Shown here: positions 53,198 to 63,905 of the stretch, piece after piece | How positions within the stretch are numbered: position 1 is the first letter of the stretch | How the letters are laid out: the number at the start of each line of letters is the position of its first letter | NCBI GenBank assembly: GCA_941918925.1 | Contig: OW799237.1 | Span: 72,737,126 to 72,801,125 of the forward strand | From: Phyto melanocephala | Taxonomy: Eukaryota > Arthropoda > Insecta > Diptera > Rhinophoridae | Direction: 5' to 3' | Length of the DNA: 64,000 bases | The notes under the pieces: generated by a model | The model's database searches: none | Told to the model about the DNA's origin: nothing | Seen by the model: only the letters and a program-made list of their open reading frames with translations | Translations under genes and position numbers: made by a program

Positions 53198-56100
53198 TTA
53201 GGTGACTGATACTGCAAAATCTGATGATGTGACATGTTGACGTACTGCAGGCCTTGGAGGCATTTGACTGAGTGCCACCCTTCGACGTTGTATTCTTTTA
53301 AAGATAATCGCCCCAATTACTCCAATTGCGAGAAGGAGAGCAGCATAAGCAATTGTTGCATGATGATATGTTATGTAGTTGATTTTCATTGGCAGATCAA
53401 TCTGCACTTGTTGGTGTAATTTCTTTTGTAATTCTGAAATGTTCTTCATTTGGTCAACATAAGTTTTAAGGTGGAGTTTTTCGAACTGTATTTCATTTGG
53501 CTTCATGATGTCGCTTATATTCACGGTTGTGGTATAAGATGATTGAACTGATGTGACGTAAGTTTCATGCCCGTGAATGATGACTGATTTATGTTTCAAT
53601 GTGCAATCTGGTTTTATTGTTAGCAATCCGGAGCCCTTCAAAGTTAACTGCGAGTGTTCTGGTCCGCATACAGCGGTGATTTTGGTGGGATGCGGCATAG
53701 TGTATATCCACTGGTTGCTGTGTTCTAATTGTGTTATTGACATGCTATCCATGACTGGTGAAATGTGGCAGCTAGTGCGAGTATTGTTGTTAAGAAGTGA
53801 AATTTCACACATGCATTTGTCGGCGTCTGCGTTGAATTTTGATTGCATGCGCGGACATAAAAATTCATCTTCCTTTATTACTGTGCATGTCCTCCACTGT
53901 TTTTCAGATAATGTGAAATATTGATCTCTATGAGCAGTTATCGCTATGAAGTCACTACATGATGTTATTGCGAATATTGTGTCGTTAATGAGAGTTGGAA
54001 TCGGGTGTGGTTTGAGAAGCTCGAATGTCTCAATATCACATAAAGGAATGGATATGTGAAATATGACATGGTGGTCCGTTACTCCTCCCTTCACACTCAT
54101 AATTTTGTACAGTTGTAGAAGATTTTCTTCGTTAACCGGCAGCCGTAGCGATGTTGGAAGATGATTTCGTATCTGCGCTAGCTCGGATTCAAGTTGTGAT
54201 GGGGATAACAACATTGGACTAATTTTTCCGTGGTGTGAATCAGCTAGTGTGGTAACTATTGCTGATTGAATTCGATGTAACCTAGCCGATATTATTGACA
54301 GTTGCACGGATAGCGAGATGAAAATTTGAAATAGTTTTGTTTGTTGTTGTTCTTTTTTATCTTCATGTAGTCTTGAGGTGATCTGTGTTACCTGAGCGTC
54401 CAGATTGTTGAATTTTTCTTTGACTCTTTCTTCGTCTTGTTTAAACAAATTTAGAGTTGAGTCAATGATTAATGTTTGGTTTCTCAAGAGCTGCTTCAGG
54501 TGGCCTTCATTTGCCTTCACTGAATTGATGGTGGCTGACATTTCTTCAGCGAAGTTTGAATCTAAAATGCCAAATAGTGAATTAGCAATATTGCCGACCA
54601 GGTTAATAGCGCCGCGTTTAATTCTCTTTTCTTTCAGCAACATGTTTTCGTCTTTCAGATCTGCCAAGCCGAATTCGATAGTTCTTAAAACGTTTGTACA
54701 TGTAGCCTTTTGATGTATCAGACTGCATAAATGTTGTAGTGCTTTCGTTCCACTCATAAAACCAGTCATTTCTTTCCAATATGGTTGCAGTTCGTAGTAA
54801 GTAATGATGTTCCATTCAGACCGGGACATTAGTGTTTTTCCAATTCCTTCAAAGTGGAAGCCGGGATTAGGTTCGAATTCCCTTATTTTAATTTCTTGTG
54901 TGAAAATTAGTGGAAGAGCAAGTAGAGCTATGAGCAGTATAGGCATGCTGGGAAGTGATGACATCTTCCTTTTTTTAATCTGCGGCATATCGGCGGATGG
55001 TGGTGCAGAGGGTTGTAATTCATGATTTTTTGTTGATGACGTAGTTTGTTGAGTTGGTTGATCCTGTTCTTCTGGATCGTTGCTGGTAGGAAGTGGTGCT
55101 AGATATCGAATTGCTCGTTTCAGCATTCCTGAAGCTGTTTGCACATCTGCAACTCTTACAATTTCATCTGCTCCCTTGTAAGTTTTTATTATTCGCCCTA
55201 AAGGCCATTTCATGACTGGCACGTTGTCTTCTTTAAGGATGACCATATCTCCTGGCTTGAGATTTTTTGATCGCTCTTGCCACTTGTTTCTATATTGTAG
55301 TTCATTGAGATAGTCTCGTGACCACCTGTTCCAAAATTCGTGCTTGAGGTGTGAAACTAATTGCCATCTGGTTTGCAGGCTGATTTTTGTAGATTTGGCT
55401 TGCGCATCAATTTGAGCTACGAGTGGTTCACCAATTAAAAAGTGTCCTGGAGTAAGTGCAGCTATATCATTTGGATCATTTGACATTGGAGAGATTGGTC
55501 TGGAATTGAGTATTGCTTCAATTTCGATGACTAAGGTTTCGAGCTCTTCGTAGGTTAATGATGCATTTCCCAAACTTCTCGTCAACAGATGTTTTGCGGA
55601 TTTTACAGCCGCTTCCCATAGTCCTCCAAAGTGTGGTGCTCTTGGAGGTATGAAATTGAATTGTATACCCTTAATGCTGCATGCAGTTGCGATTGCCTCC
55701 TGAGCGGGTTTAGAATGAATAACCGTTGTCAGTTCGGGAAGTTTGTTCTTGGCTCCTACAAAGTTTGTTGCATTGTCACAATACAAATTTTGGCAGTGTC
55801 CGCGGCGACCAATGAATCTTTTGAGGGACCCAATAAATGCCTCGGTGGTAAGGTCGCTTACTAGTTCCAAATGTACCGCCTTCGTGGTGAAACAGCAGAA
55901 CACTGCGATGTAAGCTTTATGTGGTCTTTTTCCTCGCAGTTTGTAGTGCACTGTTATTGGACCACAGTAATCTACTCCAGTGTTTACAAATGGCCTAGCT
56001 GGAGTCACCCGAGTAGCGGGTAAATTTCCCATTACTTGATTGAATAATGCTGGCCTAGCCCTACTGCATGTTGTGCAGCGATGAATTGTGGCTCTTGCCA

Positions 56101-56938
56101 TGATTTTTCCCTTTATTGGCCAATACTTTTGTCGAACCAGTCCCAATAATGTTTGTGCGCCACAATGATTGTTGTCTTTATGAATCATTTCAAATATACG
56201 CTTTGAAATGGGATTGTTATATGGAATGAGTAGCTGGTGTCTGGAATCATACGCTAGTGATGAAGCTTCAAGTCGGCCGCCAACACGGATGAGTCCATTT
56301 ATGTCCAGGAATGGTGACAGATTGCTGAAATTACTTGATCCTCGTAGATCGTTGTATCTTTTTAATTGTTGAAGTTCATCTTTGAAGTCTGACGCTTGCA
56401 TTTGAGTTATGATTGGAATTAGTGCTTTTTCCAAGTCCGTCGTTGTTAATGAAATTTTAGAGTCTTGCCGAGCATTTTTACATCGAGAATGAGTTATAAA
56501 ACGCAACACGTATCCCATAATTCGCTGTAAACGGCGGAATGAGTTTTTGTGGTTGATGGTGTAAATGAAGTTAGGGTCTGCTGTTGTCACCATTAGCGAC
56601 TCCTGCACCTTCTTTTTTCTTTCAAGATTTGTTGGATGGGTGAGTTTTGGATCAACTTTAGGTGGCCAGAGTTCTTCCCTACCATGTAGAAACAGTGGTC
56701 CGCAAAACCAAAGCGTGCATTCTCTAAGAGCTGATGGCGACATTCCACGTGATAGTATATCTGCTGGATTGTCTTTGGAGCTTACGTGGCGCCACTGTTC
56801 TGCAGTCGTTAATTCTTGGATTGTAGAAATTCGATTACCTACGAATGTGTTAAATGATGTTGATGACGAGTTTATCCAAGACAGTACAATTTCTGAATCA
56901 GTCCAAAGCCAGACCGGGCTGGTTATTTGAAGGTCTGA
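53198..56938 (-). CDS. BEL copy 2 RNase H end, integrase and F-type envelope in one frame
   Basis: An uninterrupted frame of over 1,200 codons; the first in-frame ATG (56,743) gives 1,181 residues, but the frame starts upstream in RNase H (LWTDSEIVLSWI, SSKDNPADILSRG), so this is not a natural start. Integrase: H188, H193, C223, C226 zinc site; D258 (TGVDYCGP), D323 (YCDNATNFVG), E377 (GGLWEAAVKS). The C-terminal domain is at 495-550. The envelope follows without a stop. A hydrophobic leader lies at about 598-615. A furin-like RIKR (707-710) stands directly before a glycine/hydrophobic fusion-peptide-like segment, a long helical region follows, and a membrane anchor spans about 1,128-1,147 with a basic cytoplasmic tail. 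This is the layout of insect baculovirus-F-like envelopes carried by some BEL elements. Stop at 53,198, 95 bp before the LTR. Confidence 0.88.
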   Translation of the reverse strand, partial: SDLQITSPVWLWTDSEIVLSWINSSSTSFNTFVGNRISTIQELTTAEQWRHVSSKDNPADILSRGMSPSALRECTLWFCGPLFLHGREELWPPKVDPKLTHPTNLERKKKVQESLMVTTADPNFIYTINHKNSFRRLQRIMGYVLRFITHSRCKNARQDSKISLTTTDLEKALIPIITQMQASDFKDELQQLKRYNDLRGSSNFSNLSPFLDINGLIRVGGRLEASSLAYDSRHQLLIPYNNPISKRIFEMIHKDNNHCGAQTLLGLVRQKYWPIKGKIMARATIHRCTTCSRARPALFNQVMGNLPATRVTPARPFVNTGVDYCGPITVHYKLRGKRPHKAYIAVFCCFTTKAVHLELVSDLTTEAFIGSLKRFIGRRGHCQNLYCDNATNFVGAKNKLPELTTVIHSKPAQEAIATACSIKGIQFNFIPPRAPHFGGLWEAAVKSAKHLLTRSLGNASLTYEELETLVIEIEAILNSRPISPMSNDPNDIAALTPGHFLIGEPLVAQIDAQAKSTKISLQTRWQLVSHLKHEFWNRWSRDYLNELQYRNKWQERSKNLKPGDMVILKEDNVPVMKWPLGRIIKTYKGADEIVRVADVQTASGMLKRAIRYLAPLPTSNDPEEQDQPTQQTTSSTKNHELQPSAPPSADMPQIKKRKMSSLPSMPILLIALLALPLIFTQEIKIREFEPNPGFHFEGIGKTLMSRSEWNIITYYELQPYWKEMTGFMSGTKALQHLCSLIHQKATCTNVLRTIEFGLADLKDENMLLKEKRIKRGAINLVGNIANSLFGILDSNFAEEMSATINSVKANEGHLKQLLRNQTLIIDSTLNLFKQDEERVKEKFNNLDAQVTQITSRLHEDKKEQQQTKLFQIFISLSVQLSIISARLHRIQSAIVTTLADSHHGKISPMLLSPSQLESELAQIRNHLPTSLRLPVNEENLLQLYKIMSVKGGVTDHHVIFHISIPLCDIETFELLKPHPIPTLINDTIFAITSCSDFIAITAHRDQYFTLSEKQWRTCTVIKEDEFLCPRMQSKFNADADKCMCEISLLNNNTRTSCHISPVMDSMSITQLEHSNQWIYTMPHPTKITAVCGPEHSQLTLKGSGLLTIKPDCTLKHKSVIIHGHETYVTSVQSSYTTTVNISDIMKPNEIQFEKLHLKTYVDQMKNISELQKKLHQQVQIDLPMKINYITYHHATIAYAALLLAIGVIGAIIFKRIQRRRVALSQMPPRPAVRQHVTSSDFAVSVT

Positions 56939-57110
56939 TTGGGTTCATCGAATTCGTTCCTGCAGAAATAGTCGTGGAGGCTATTTGAATGATGTTTTAA
57001 CGAAAACTTAATTATATCGATTGAACTTCACATTAAATAAAAAACTTTTGAATTTCCTTAACAATAAGTATGTTTTTTTTTCAAAGAAGTCATATCATTC
57101 TTAATGGAAA

Positions 57111-58714
57111 AACTTTTACTTCTGTAACTCTTATTGCTTTCGATTTAATATTTCTACAAACGAAGTATTGGGGGAGATGAAGAAAAATTCTGCATCAAAA
57201 ATTCAATTTCGATGTATATGTCAGTTACGTTATTTTCGTTGTTAGCACTCGATGTGTATTGCAAACTTTTGAAACCTCTTTCCTCTAATTAAAAATGTTT
57301 ACCTTTTTCACGTTATCATTAATCCAGATTTGGGTAAATTTAATGGAAAAAATAATATTCAGCCAAACGAAAGAATACCATGGGAACTAAAATACCATGT
57401 CACACTCAACTAAAGTAATGCAAAAGTTTGACTGGTCCAACATTCATTAAAACGCCAATAAGCACTTGTGATAGAAGCATTACAAAGTAATAAGATTTTT
57501 AAAAACAACTTTAAAATATTATCCTTAAATAAAATATCTGAAACAAATTGTTTTTGCTCTACACTTAAATATAAGAGGGGCGGCAAAGAAATTAAGGAAA
57601 ATCACAAATAATGAAAAAACAAATTGTTACAAAAAAATTTAATTTTGTATTTTAACGAAAATTCAATTTACTCTGTTCTACTATTCATTGAGTTTTATTT
57701 TGTTGTTGTTTTTGTTGTTGTTGTTGTTGCCTGGCTTCCGTCATTCATACAAAATGCTGCGAACGTTGAATGAAAATAAGAGTGTATGCTGGCATTGATG
57801 GTTGCGATGGTGGCAAGATATGTATATGGTTTTCCCTTCGATTTCCCCTTCCAATGAACAAACCAAAAAACTCTAACTATCAGCTGAACGATGCTAAATA
57901 TTAAGACAAATTGTTGTTGCTTCAATTTGACTTAAGGTAACAGTTTTATATAGCGGTTTTAGATTTTTCAGAAAATTGAAAACTTGTATAGGGCATCAAC
58001 ACACCAAACCTGTTAATTTTTTAATATTAATGCGATTGATACAAACTAATAAATTATTCAATATAATCCATGTAAAAAGCGCTAAAGTAATTGGTGTAAT
58101 AAATGCTTAAAACAAATTTAATGATGAATTGCTATAGAAGAAGATAAGAGCCTTTTTAGATATTTAACATTTCGTTCTTTTATGACTTTAAACTTAAATT
58201 CATAAATTTCTGTTAGATCAGTAATCGAGAAAAGATTTATTTTGTTAAGATTTATAAAGTAGTGATGCTATCACCAACTCGAATTATAGTATTGCATTAA
58301 TGCGATACGTATGTACATACAATATGGTGTTTGTTGCAGACAAATTAATCCGAAATTTTTGTAACACATGCATGCATTAAACGTAAGTAGCTTTGAATAT
58401 AAAAGTGTGTTCGTATAATTTTTACCACAAGAAACCTAAATCTAAAAGAAAGATGAATATTAGGTGGGCCATTTGAAATTTTATACTTGAACTACTGATT
58501 ACTTTGACTTTGAAAGCTAGAACAACATTAATTTATCTCTCAGGTTTATGGTTGAGATTTGCAAAAAGGACTCACTTTCAAAGTCGAGTCTTTAATGAAA
58601 AGTCTTAGAAAGTTATCTGGAAAATTCTCGAGATCGAAGTACATTCTTGAGCATTGAGTTCAATCAAAAACATTGCTGCTGTGGTTAACAATGTGCAAGT
58701 GTGTCGATAAACAT
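57111..58714. other. non-coding stretch
   Basis: No gene recognised. (GTT)n lies at about 57,700-57,729. A minus-strand 76-codon frame across it is due to the repeat. Confidence 0.55.
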
Positions 58715-59796
58715 AAAAAATAAATATGCCATTGTATAAGTTATTTGTGAAACAGATTTTCCTAAACTTGTCTTATATTTATACTAGCAAAAACATTGTT
58801 GAACTTGATTTATAACATGTTCATACATATTTGTTGTGTTTGATCATACAGTGAATGAACGAAAAACTTCATAATGGGGCTGCATTTAATACAATCGTGA
58901 ACAAGAATAATCATAAAAAATATGAACTACAACAGTTTGTTTATACCATCATGTAGATACCTACATACATACAATGTGTTTCTCATAAAGAGCTGAGCAA
59001 AATAATCTTAATGCTATATTTTTCATTTTATACTACTTCCAAGCACTACATTTAAGTCTTAGTTTAGAAAACAATAAAACAGATCAATCATCTCTTACAA
59101 GATTTTTTTTTACCGCTTTGTTAATGTTTGTGTTTTTAATCAAAACATGACAATAAAAAAACAGTAAATCATAGCCGAAACGCCAAATATAAATAGACAC
59201 ATATAAAAAATTAAAAAAAAAAGTAAATTTTCTTTTCTTACAACATTATCGTTGTATAATGTGATCGTAAACTGGGTAACAAAAAATAGACTTGCCTATT
59301 ACTTAATATGTAAGATAAATAAATGCGGAATATCACATGTAACTCAATTTGCCACCTGAGCGTATGATTGATATAAAATAAATTCTTCGCATTAATAATA
59401 ATCATACGCACACGGAAAGCATTAGTGAAACTGTTCGAAAATCTCGTATTTAAGCAGAAAACACATATACATATAAGGAATAGTGAATAATGATGATGAT
59501 GATCAATCAAAGTTCTATCTATAGTTGTCATTTTGTTTTTATTTCACCTGTCTGGCAATTTTACAATTGCGTTTCAACTAAATGAATTGATTTCTTTATG
59601 AGCGATTCAGGGATGAAAAATGCAGTACTTGTGTATTTTTTCCCTCTTTGTTTATGTTTAAGACTTAAGTGGAAAACAAACACCTCCAGGATATATTTTT
59701 TTTATATGTATATAAAGTTGTAGTTGAAAGAACCATTTATTTTTACAAAAATAATTTTTTTACTGTTGAAAATGGTGTCCCAAAATTTACGCAAGG
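58715..59796. repeat. left arm of a large inverted duplication
   Basis: About 1.08 kb repeated in reverse orientation at 60,871-62,450. Shared landmarks: AAATATGCCATTGTATAAGT (outer end), ATGGGGCTGCATTTAATACA, TTTCTCATAAAGAGCTGAGC, TTGCCACCTGAGCGTATGAT and GGTGTCCCAAAATTTACGCA (inner end, CAAAGTTTACG on the right). The arms look more than 90% identical by eye. Each contains the same 97-codon open frame (59,531-59,238 minus here). Confidence 0.88.
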
Positions 59797-60870
59797 TTCT
59801 TAGGAACTGAAAATTTCTTGTACTTCTTTGAGAACAAAGTTGGGTTAATGAGATGGGATACTGTCGACCCAGTCGTGGTAGATATACGAATTATATTGTG
59901 ATCTATTCTTAAATGATAAAGTTTCAATAAAACCATTAATTTAAAAAATTAATCAGTTCATTTTTGTGTAGCCGATTCAAATTTTAAATGGCCCAGTCTG
60001 TATAACAGAATTCTGAAAAAACTATTATTTACAGTAAAAAAGTGGTTATTTTTAATAAGTCGTGACATACTCTACGCAACCCAAATTTTTACTTATATCA
60101 ACAATTCATTTTTGTTTTTCATTAACAATTCTTAATTCATATTTTTTGGTTTTAAAAAGTATGTATATGTATGATGTGCTGTAACGACACTGTGAATTTG
60201 TAATATTTTTAATTTTTTTAATTCAGTATCATGCACACCATTGAATGTAAATTTTGCAGAATAATGGCTGGAGCGTACTTGGTTTAGTTTTAATTCGCAC
60301 GAACCCCTGGTGAAAGTGGGATTAGGTGAGCATGGCTCCTTAGTTGTTTACCTTATGAATACTTTTGCCAAATAATAATTCTCCATCAACAGTTTTAAAA
60401 TAGTTTTCCATTAAAGTAGTTGTTCAAAATATATTAAAAAAATTGCTTACACGTATAGTAAGAGAGAAGGAGAGAGATTTGTAGGTTAAAAGAGAAAACA
60501 TATCAATTTTTTGGCTGCTTTTTTACTTGGCCAGAAAACATTTCTAAAATATTACCTGGAGTGCAGATAAAATTAAAAAAAAAACTATAAGTAGTCATCT
60601 GAGGGGAAATCCTAAGCAGCTAGTCCTCACTCTATATATATTTTTTTGTATAAAAAAATGATAATATTAAGTAGTAGTCTTCATGCAGATATCTTAAGTA
60701 CATAAAAGCTACAAGCATCTAACTTAGGAATATGAACATAGTTTATATTTTTTATGTATTAAAAAAATATAATTAAATTTCGATTTTTACTACCCATAAA
60801 CTTTCAGTCTTCAAATTGTCTTTTTGAAGAGGTTGTCAACACTTTACTACACAAATGGCGATTCTAACCT
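59797..60870. other. spacer between the inverted arms
   Basis: 1.07 kb without recognised genes. Contains CTTAATTCATATTTTTTGGT-type AT sequence and GAGAGAAGGAGAGAGA at 60,463-60,477. No transposase similarity. Confidence 0.6.
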
Positions 60871-62450
60871 TGCGTAAACTTTGGGACACCATTTTCAACA
60901 GTAAAAAAACTATTTTTGTAAAAATAAATGGTTCTTTCAACTACAACTTTATATACAAATTTATAAAAAAAATATCATGGAGGTGTTTGTTTTCCACTTA
61001 AGTCTTAAACATAAACAAAGAGGGAAAAAATACACAAGTACTGCGTTTTTCATCCCTGAATCGCTCATAAAGAAATCAATTCATTTAGTTGAAACGCAAT
61101 TGTAAAATTGCCAGACAGGTGAAATAAAAACAAAATGACAAATATAGATAGAACTTTGATTGATCATCGTCATCATTATCCACTATACCTTATATGTATA
61201 TGTGTTTTCTGCTTTAATACGAGATTTTCGAACAGTTTCACTAATGCTTTCCGTGTGCGTATGATTATTATTAATGCGAAGAATTTATTTTATATCAATC
61301 ATACTCTCAGGCGGCAAATTGAGTTACATGTGATATTCCGCATTTATTTATCTTACATATTAAGTAATAGGCAAGTCTATTCTTTGTTACGCAGTTTACG
61401 ATCACATTATACAACGATAATGTTGTAAGAAAAGAAAATTTACTTTTTTTTTAAATTTTTTATATGTGTCTATTTATATTTGGCGTTTCGGCTATGATTT
61501 ACTGTTTTTTTATTATCATGTTTTGATTAAAAACACAAACACTAACAAAGCGGTAGAAAAAAACTTTGTAAGAGATGATTGATCTGTTTTATTGTTTTCT
61601 AAACTAAGACTTAAATGTAGTGCTTAGAAGTAGTATAAAATGAAAAACATAACATTAAGATTATTTTGCTCAGCTCTTTATGAGAAACACATATATGTCA
61701 ATTTCAAAAAAAAAAAAAACGTACACATCGAGTTTTTTTTTCTTATTTTTAAAGTTTTTCCAATTCGCCGGTAAGAATGGCCAATTTATGTAGAAATTGA
61801 TGAAGATTCCGGTGGTACTTTTAGGCTCTCAAAAAAAAAACAATATTTTTTGAATTTTTTTAGGTTTTTTATGATTTCTATCTTGAGCGTCACACACCAA
61901 ATATGTATATGCTTACTACGATGTTCTTTTGTTTCTCAAGATTGACTTTTGCGAAAATCACCTTTTCGATTATAAACACTAAATCACGATTCACCTTGAT
62001 TTTTAATTTGTTTAAAAAGTGACTTGTTATTTTAAAATTTTAATATGAAAATATGTAAATTTTTGGTAAAAAAAAGACTTTGCAAGTAACCTCTAAGTTA
62101 CTTGCAAAGTAATAGGCTTGTAACAATTTATTTAAAAAAAAATTAATTATAAGCGTTTTAAGGAAAAAAAAACTAAATGTGACGCTCAAGATATTTTGTG
62201 ACGATCAAGAGATTTTGTTGCACGTAAATGATGGTATAAACAAACTGTTGTAGTTCATATTTTTAATGCTTATTCTTGTTCACGATTGTATTAAATGCAG
62301 CCCCATTATGAAGTTTTTCGGTCATTCACTGTATGATCAAACATGTATGAACATATTATAAATCAACAAGGTTTTTGCTAATATAAATATAAGACAAGTT
62401 TAGGAAAATCTGTTTCACAACTAACTTATACAATGGCATATTTATTTTTT
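60871..62450. repeat. right arm of a large inverted duplication
   Basis: Mirror image of 58,715-59,796, longer because about 520 bp (61,695-62,215) is inserted between the counterparts of TGTGTTTCTCAT and ACCATCAT. The inserted part includes a smaller foldback element. The 97-codon frame is at 61,135-61,428 on plus. Confidence 0.88.
61881..62198. mobile_element. small foldback element with TCTTGAGCGTCACA ends
   Basis: TCTTGAGCGTCACA at the left and TGTGACGCTCAAGA at the right, with TA outside both ends (TTTCTA|TCTTG and AAGA|TATTTT), about 310 bp in all. A second, imperfect copy TGTGACGATCAAGA follows at about 62,199-62,212. It lies in the extra part of the right arm and may explain part of it. 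A mariner-type TA target is possible. No genes. Confidence 0.5.
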
Positions 62451-63709
62451 TGTGAATGGTACATTAGATTCGTCACAACCAAATATTGAGTTATTATGTG
62501 TTATTGCACAAATTTGTTAACGGCTTGACTACAGCTATATTTTTGGATCATTTCTTTAAACTCCTCTATTATTCGAAGTTGACCTGAATGCTTTATAACT
62601 ATTCAGTTTTAAAAAGTTATTGTTTTTGTTCACTCTTTATGAGTTAGTGTTGAATTGAAAAGTTGTAAGTAAAACTAATATAATTAGACCAAACTTTTTA
62701 ACTACAGCTTAAAATAAATTCTTTAAAAGGAGCACGAAATAAAATGTTTTCAATAAAGATACTCACCTTGGTATTTTATCGTATGAGTCCCACGATGTTA
62801 GACAGTTGTATGACGAGTAACGACTACCACTCGCCATATTACATAATAAATTATCCATTGGATTGTAAATAACTTTGTAAAAACAAATTTTTTTTCTTTT
62901 TTTTTTAATTTTTAATTAAAATATCTTTTAGATTTCATAAGACTTTATAAAAAATATATGATTTCTATATACACAAAAGTAATTTGTTTTTCGTTTTAAT
63001 TGAATGGCGGCAAATGTTGGTAACATTTAGTAGTATTTAGTAGTATTTGGTGATTTATAAAGGGCGAACAAAATAAACAATAAGTTGCATATGCTTTACA
63101 GCGTTAGGTTTTTGCTAAATATGTGTAATTATGCTTTTAAAGAAATAGGTTTTTCATTTGTATTACTTTTGCGTTATGTAATTCATGCTTTATTTTTATC
63201 TTCTGTTTTTTTTGAGAAACGAATGTCCTGGTTTATATTTAAAGCGTTTTATTTATTTTTTCTTTTAAGGATAAACACATGTTTTATTTAATGTTTATAG
63301 AAACACAAAAACAATAAAGAAATACATATTTATACTTAAATAGGCCACACAACGGTTATGGGGTTACTATGTAATTCAATTCGAAAGAAAACTGCATTGT
63401 GTTAAACATACAAATTTAGGAAATATTATTTAGAGCTACGAAGTAACCAACACGCCCACTATACTTTTTTTTTTATTATTTTTTTTATTGATTTTGACAG
63501 CAAATACATCAATGTGTTTTTTATTTCAGTTGAGAACTTCTGGCATTTAAAATTACTACGTACGCACACATATCTACTGTTTTGATGTACATTGATATTT
63601 TTATTATTTTCGCTGTGGCAAAATGGAATAACTGGTTAAATTAATATAAGCTAAAATTAAGACAATAACATCGTTGAAATCTTGCTATTTAAAACTCTTC
63701 AGACAGTAA
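62451..63709. other. non-coding stretch
   Basis: No gene recognised. TTTAGTAGTATTTAGTAGTATT at about 63,028-63,048 is a short tandem repeat. Confidence 0.55.
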
Positions 63710-63711
63710 AA

Positions 63712-63905
63712 AAGGGAATGTGTAGGTTTGTCATTCCGTGTGAAATTTCTACAATTTTAATTTCCGACCCCATAAAGTATATATTTTCTGAAAACTCATG
63801 AATAGGGGAGTCGAACAAGCTCTGTCAGTCAGTCCGTGTGTGTATTGAAAACAACTTTTTTAAGCCCCCCGTCATCGCCTGGACATGCGTGAGGTCAGTA
63901 ATATT
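63712..63905 (+). repeat. 5' module of the TATACCC dispersed repeat
   Basis: GGTTTGTCATTCCGTGTGAA ATTTCTACAATTTTAATTTC, CCCATAAAGTATATATTTTC, ATAGGGGAGTCGAACAAGCT and AAGCCCCCCGTCATCGCCTG closely follow 10,690-10,860. The copy probably continues past or breaks near the window end. Confidence 0.6.

Larger units (their letters stand above)
50118..56939 (-). mobile_element. BEL/Pao element with envelope (copy 2), permuted order
   Basis: Along the minus strand the order is RNase H end, integrase, envelope, LTR, primer site, leader, gag, reverse transcriptase. A linear element would run LTR, gag, RT, RNase H, integrase, envelope, LTR. Only one LTR (52,457-53,102) is present. The two open ends both fall in RNase H: RT stops at FQLH (50,118) and the other end starts just before LWTDSEIVLSW (about 56,935), leaving roughly 80 codons missing and no overlap. 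An additional internal deletion removed the end of gag, protease and the RT start. Confidence 0.85.
49509..57110 (+). mobile_element. long-TIR mariner-like unit enclosing BEL copy 2
   Basis: About 140-170 bp at 49,509-49,658 is repeated in inverse orientation at 56,940-57,110. Examples are GTGATATGATTTCTTTAAAA / AATGATATGACTTCTTTGAA, CTTATTGTTAA, CAATCGATA(C/T)AATTAAGTT, AACATCATTC and CTGCAGGAACGAATTCGATG AACC. The right arm has a 20-bp extra stretch. Mariner transposase remains on plus follow directly after the left arm. The BEL element occupies the rest and reaches the inner edge of the right arm. Target-site duplication of the whole unit was not identified. Confidence 0.7.

Noticed and set aside
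53234..55025. Several 60-115-codon frames on the plus strand across the envelope
   Set aside because: They are antisense shadows of the long minus-strand frame, with no own similarity.
50118..56939. Recent exogenous retrovirus integration
   Set aside because: Pol motifs are BEL/Pao type, only one LTR is present, gag-RT has a deletion and the order is permuted; it is a degraded endogenous element.
59238..59531. Conserved small protein duplicated in both arms
   Set aside because: Differences between the arms are almost all amino-acid changing; see finding.
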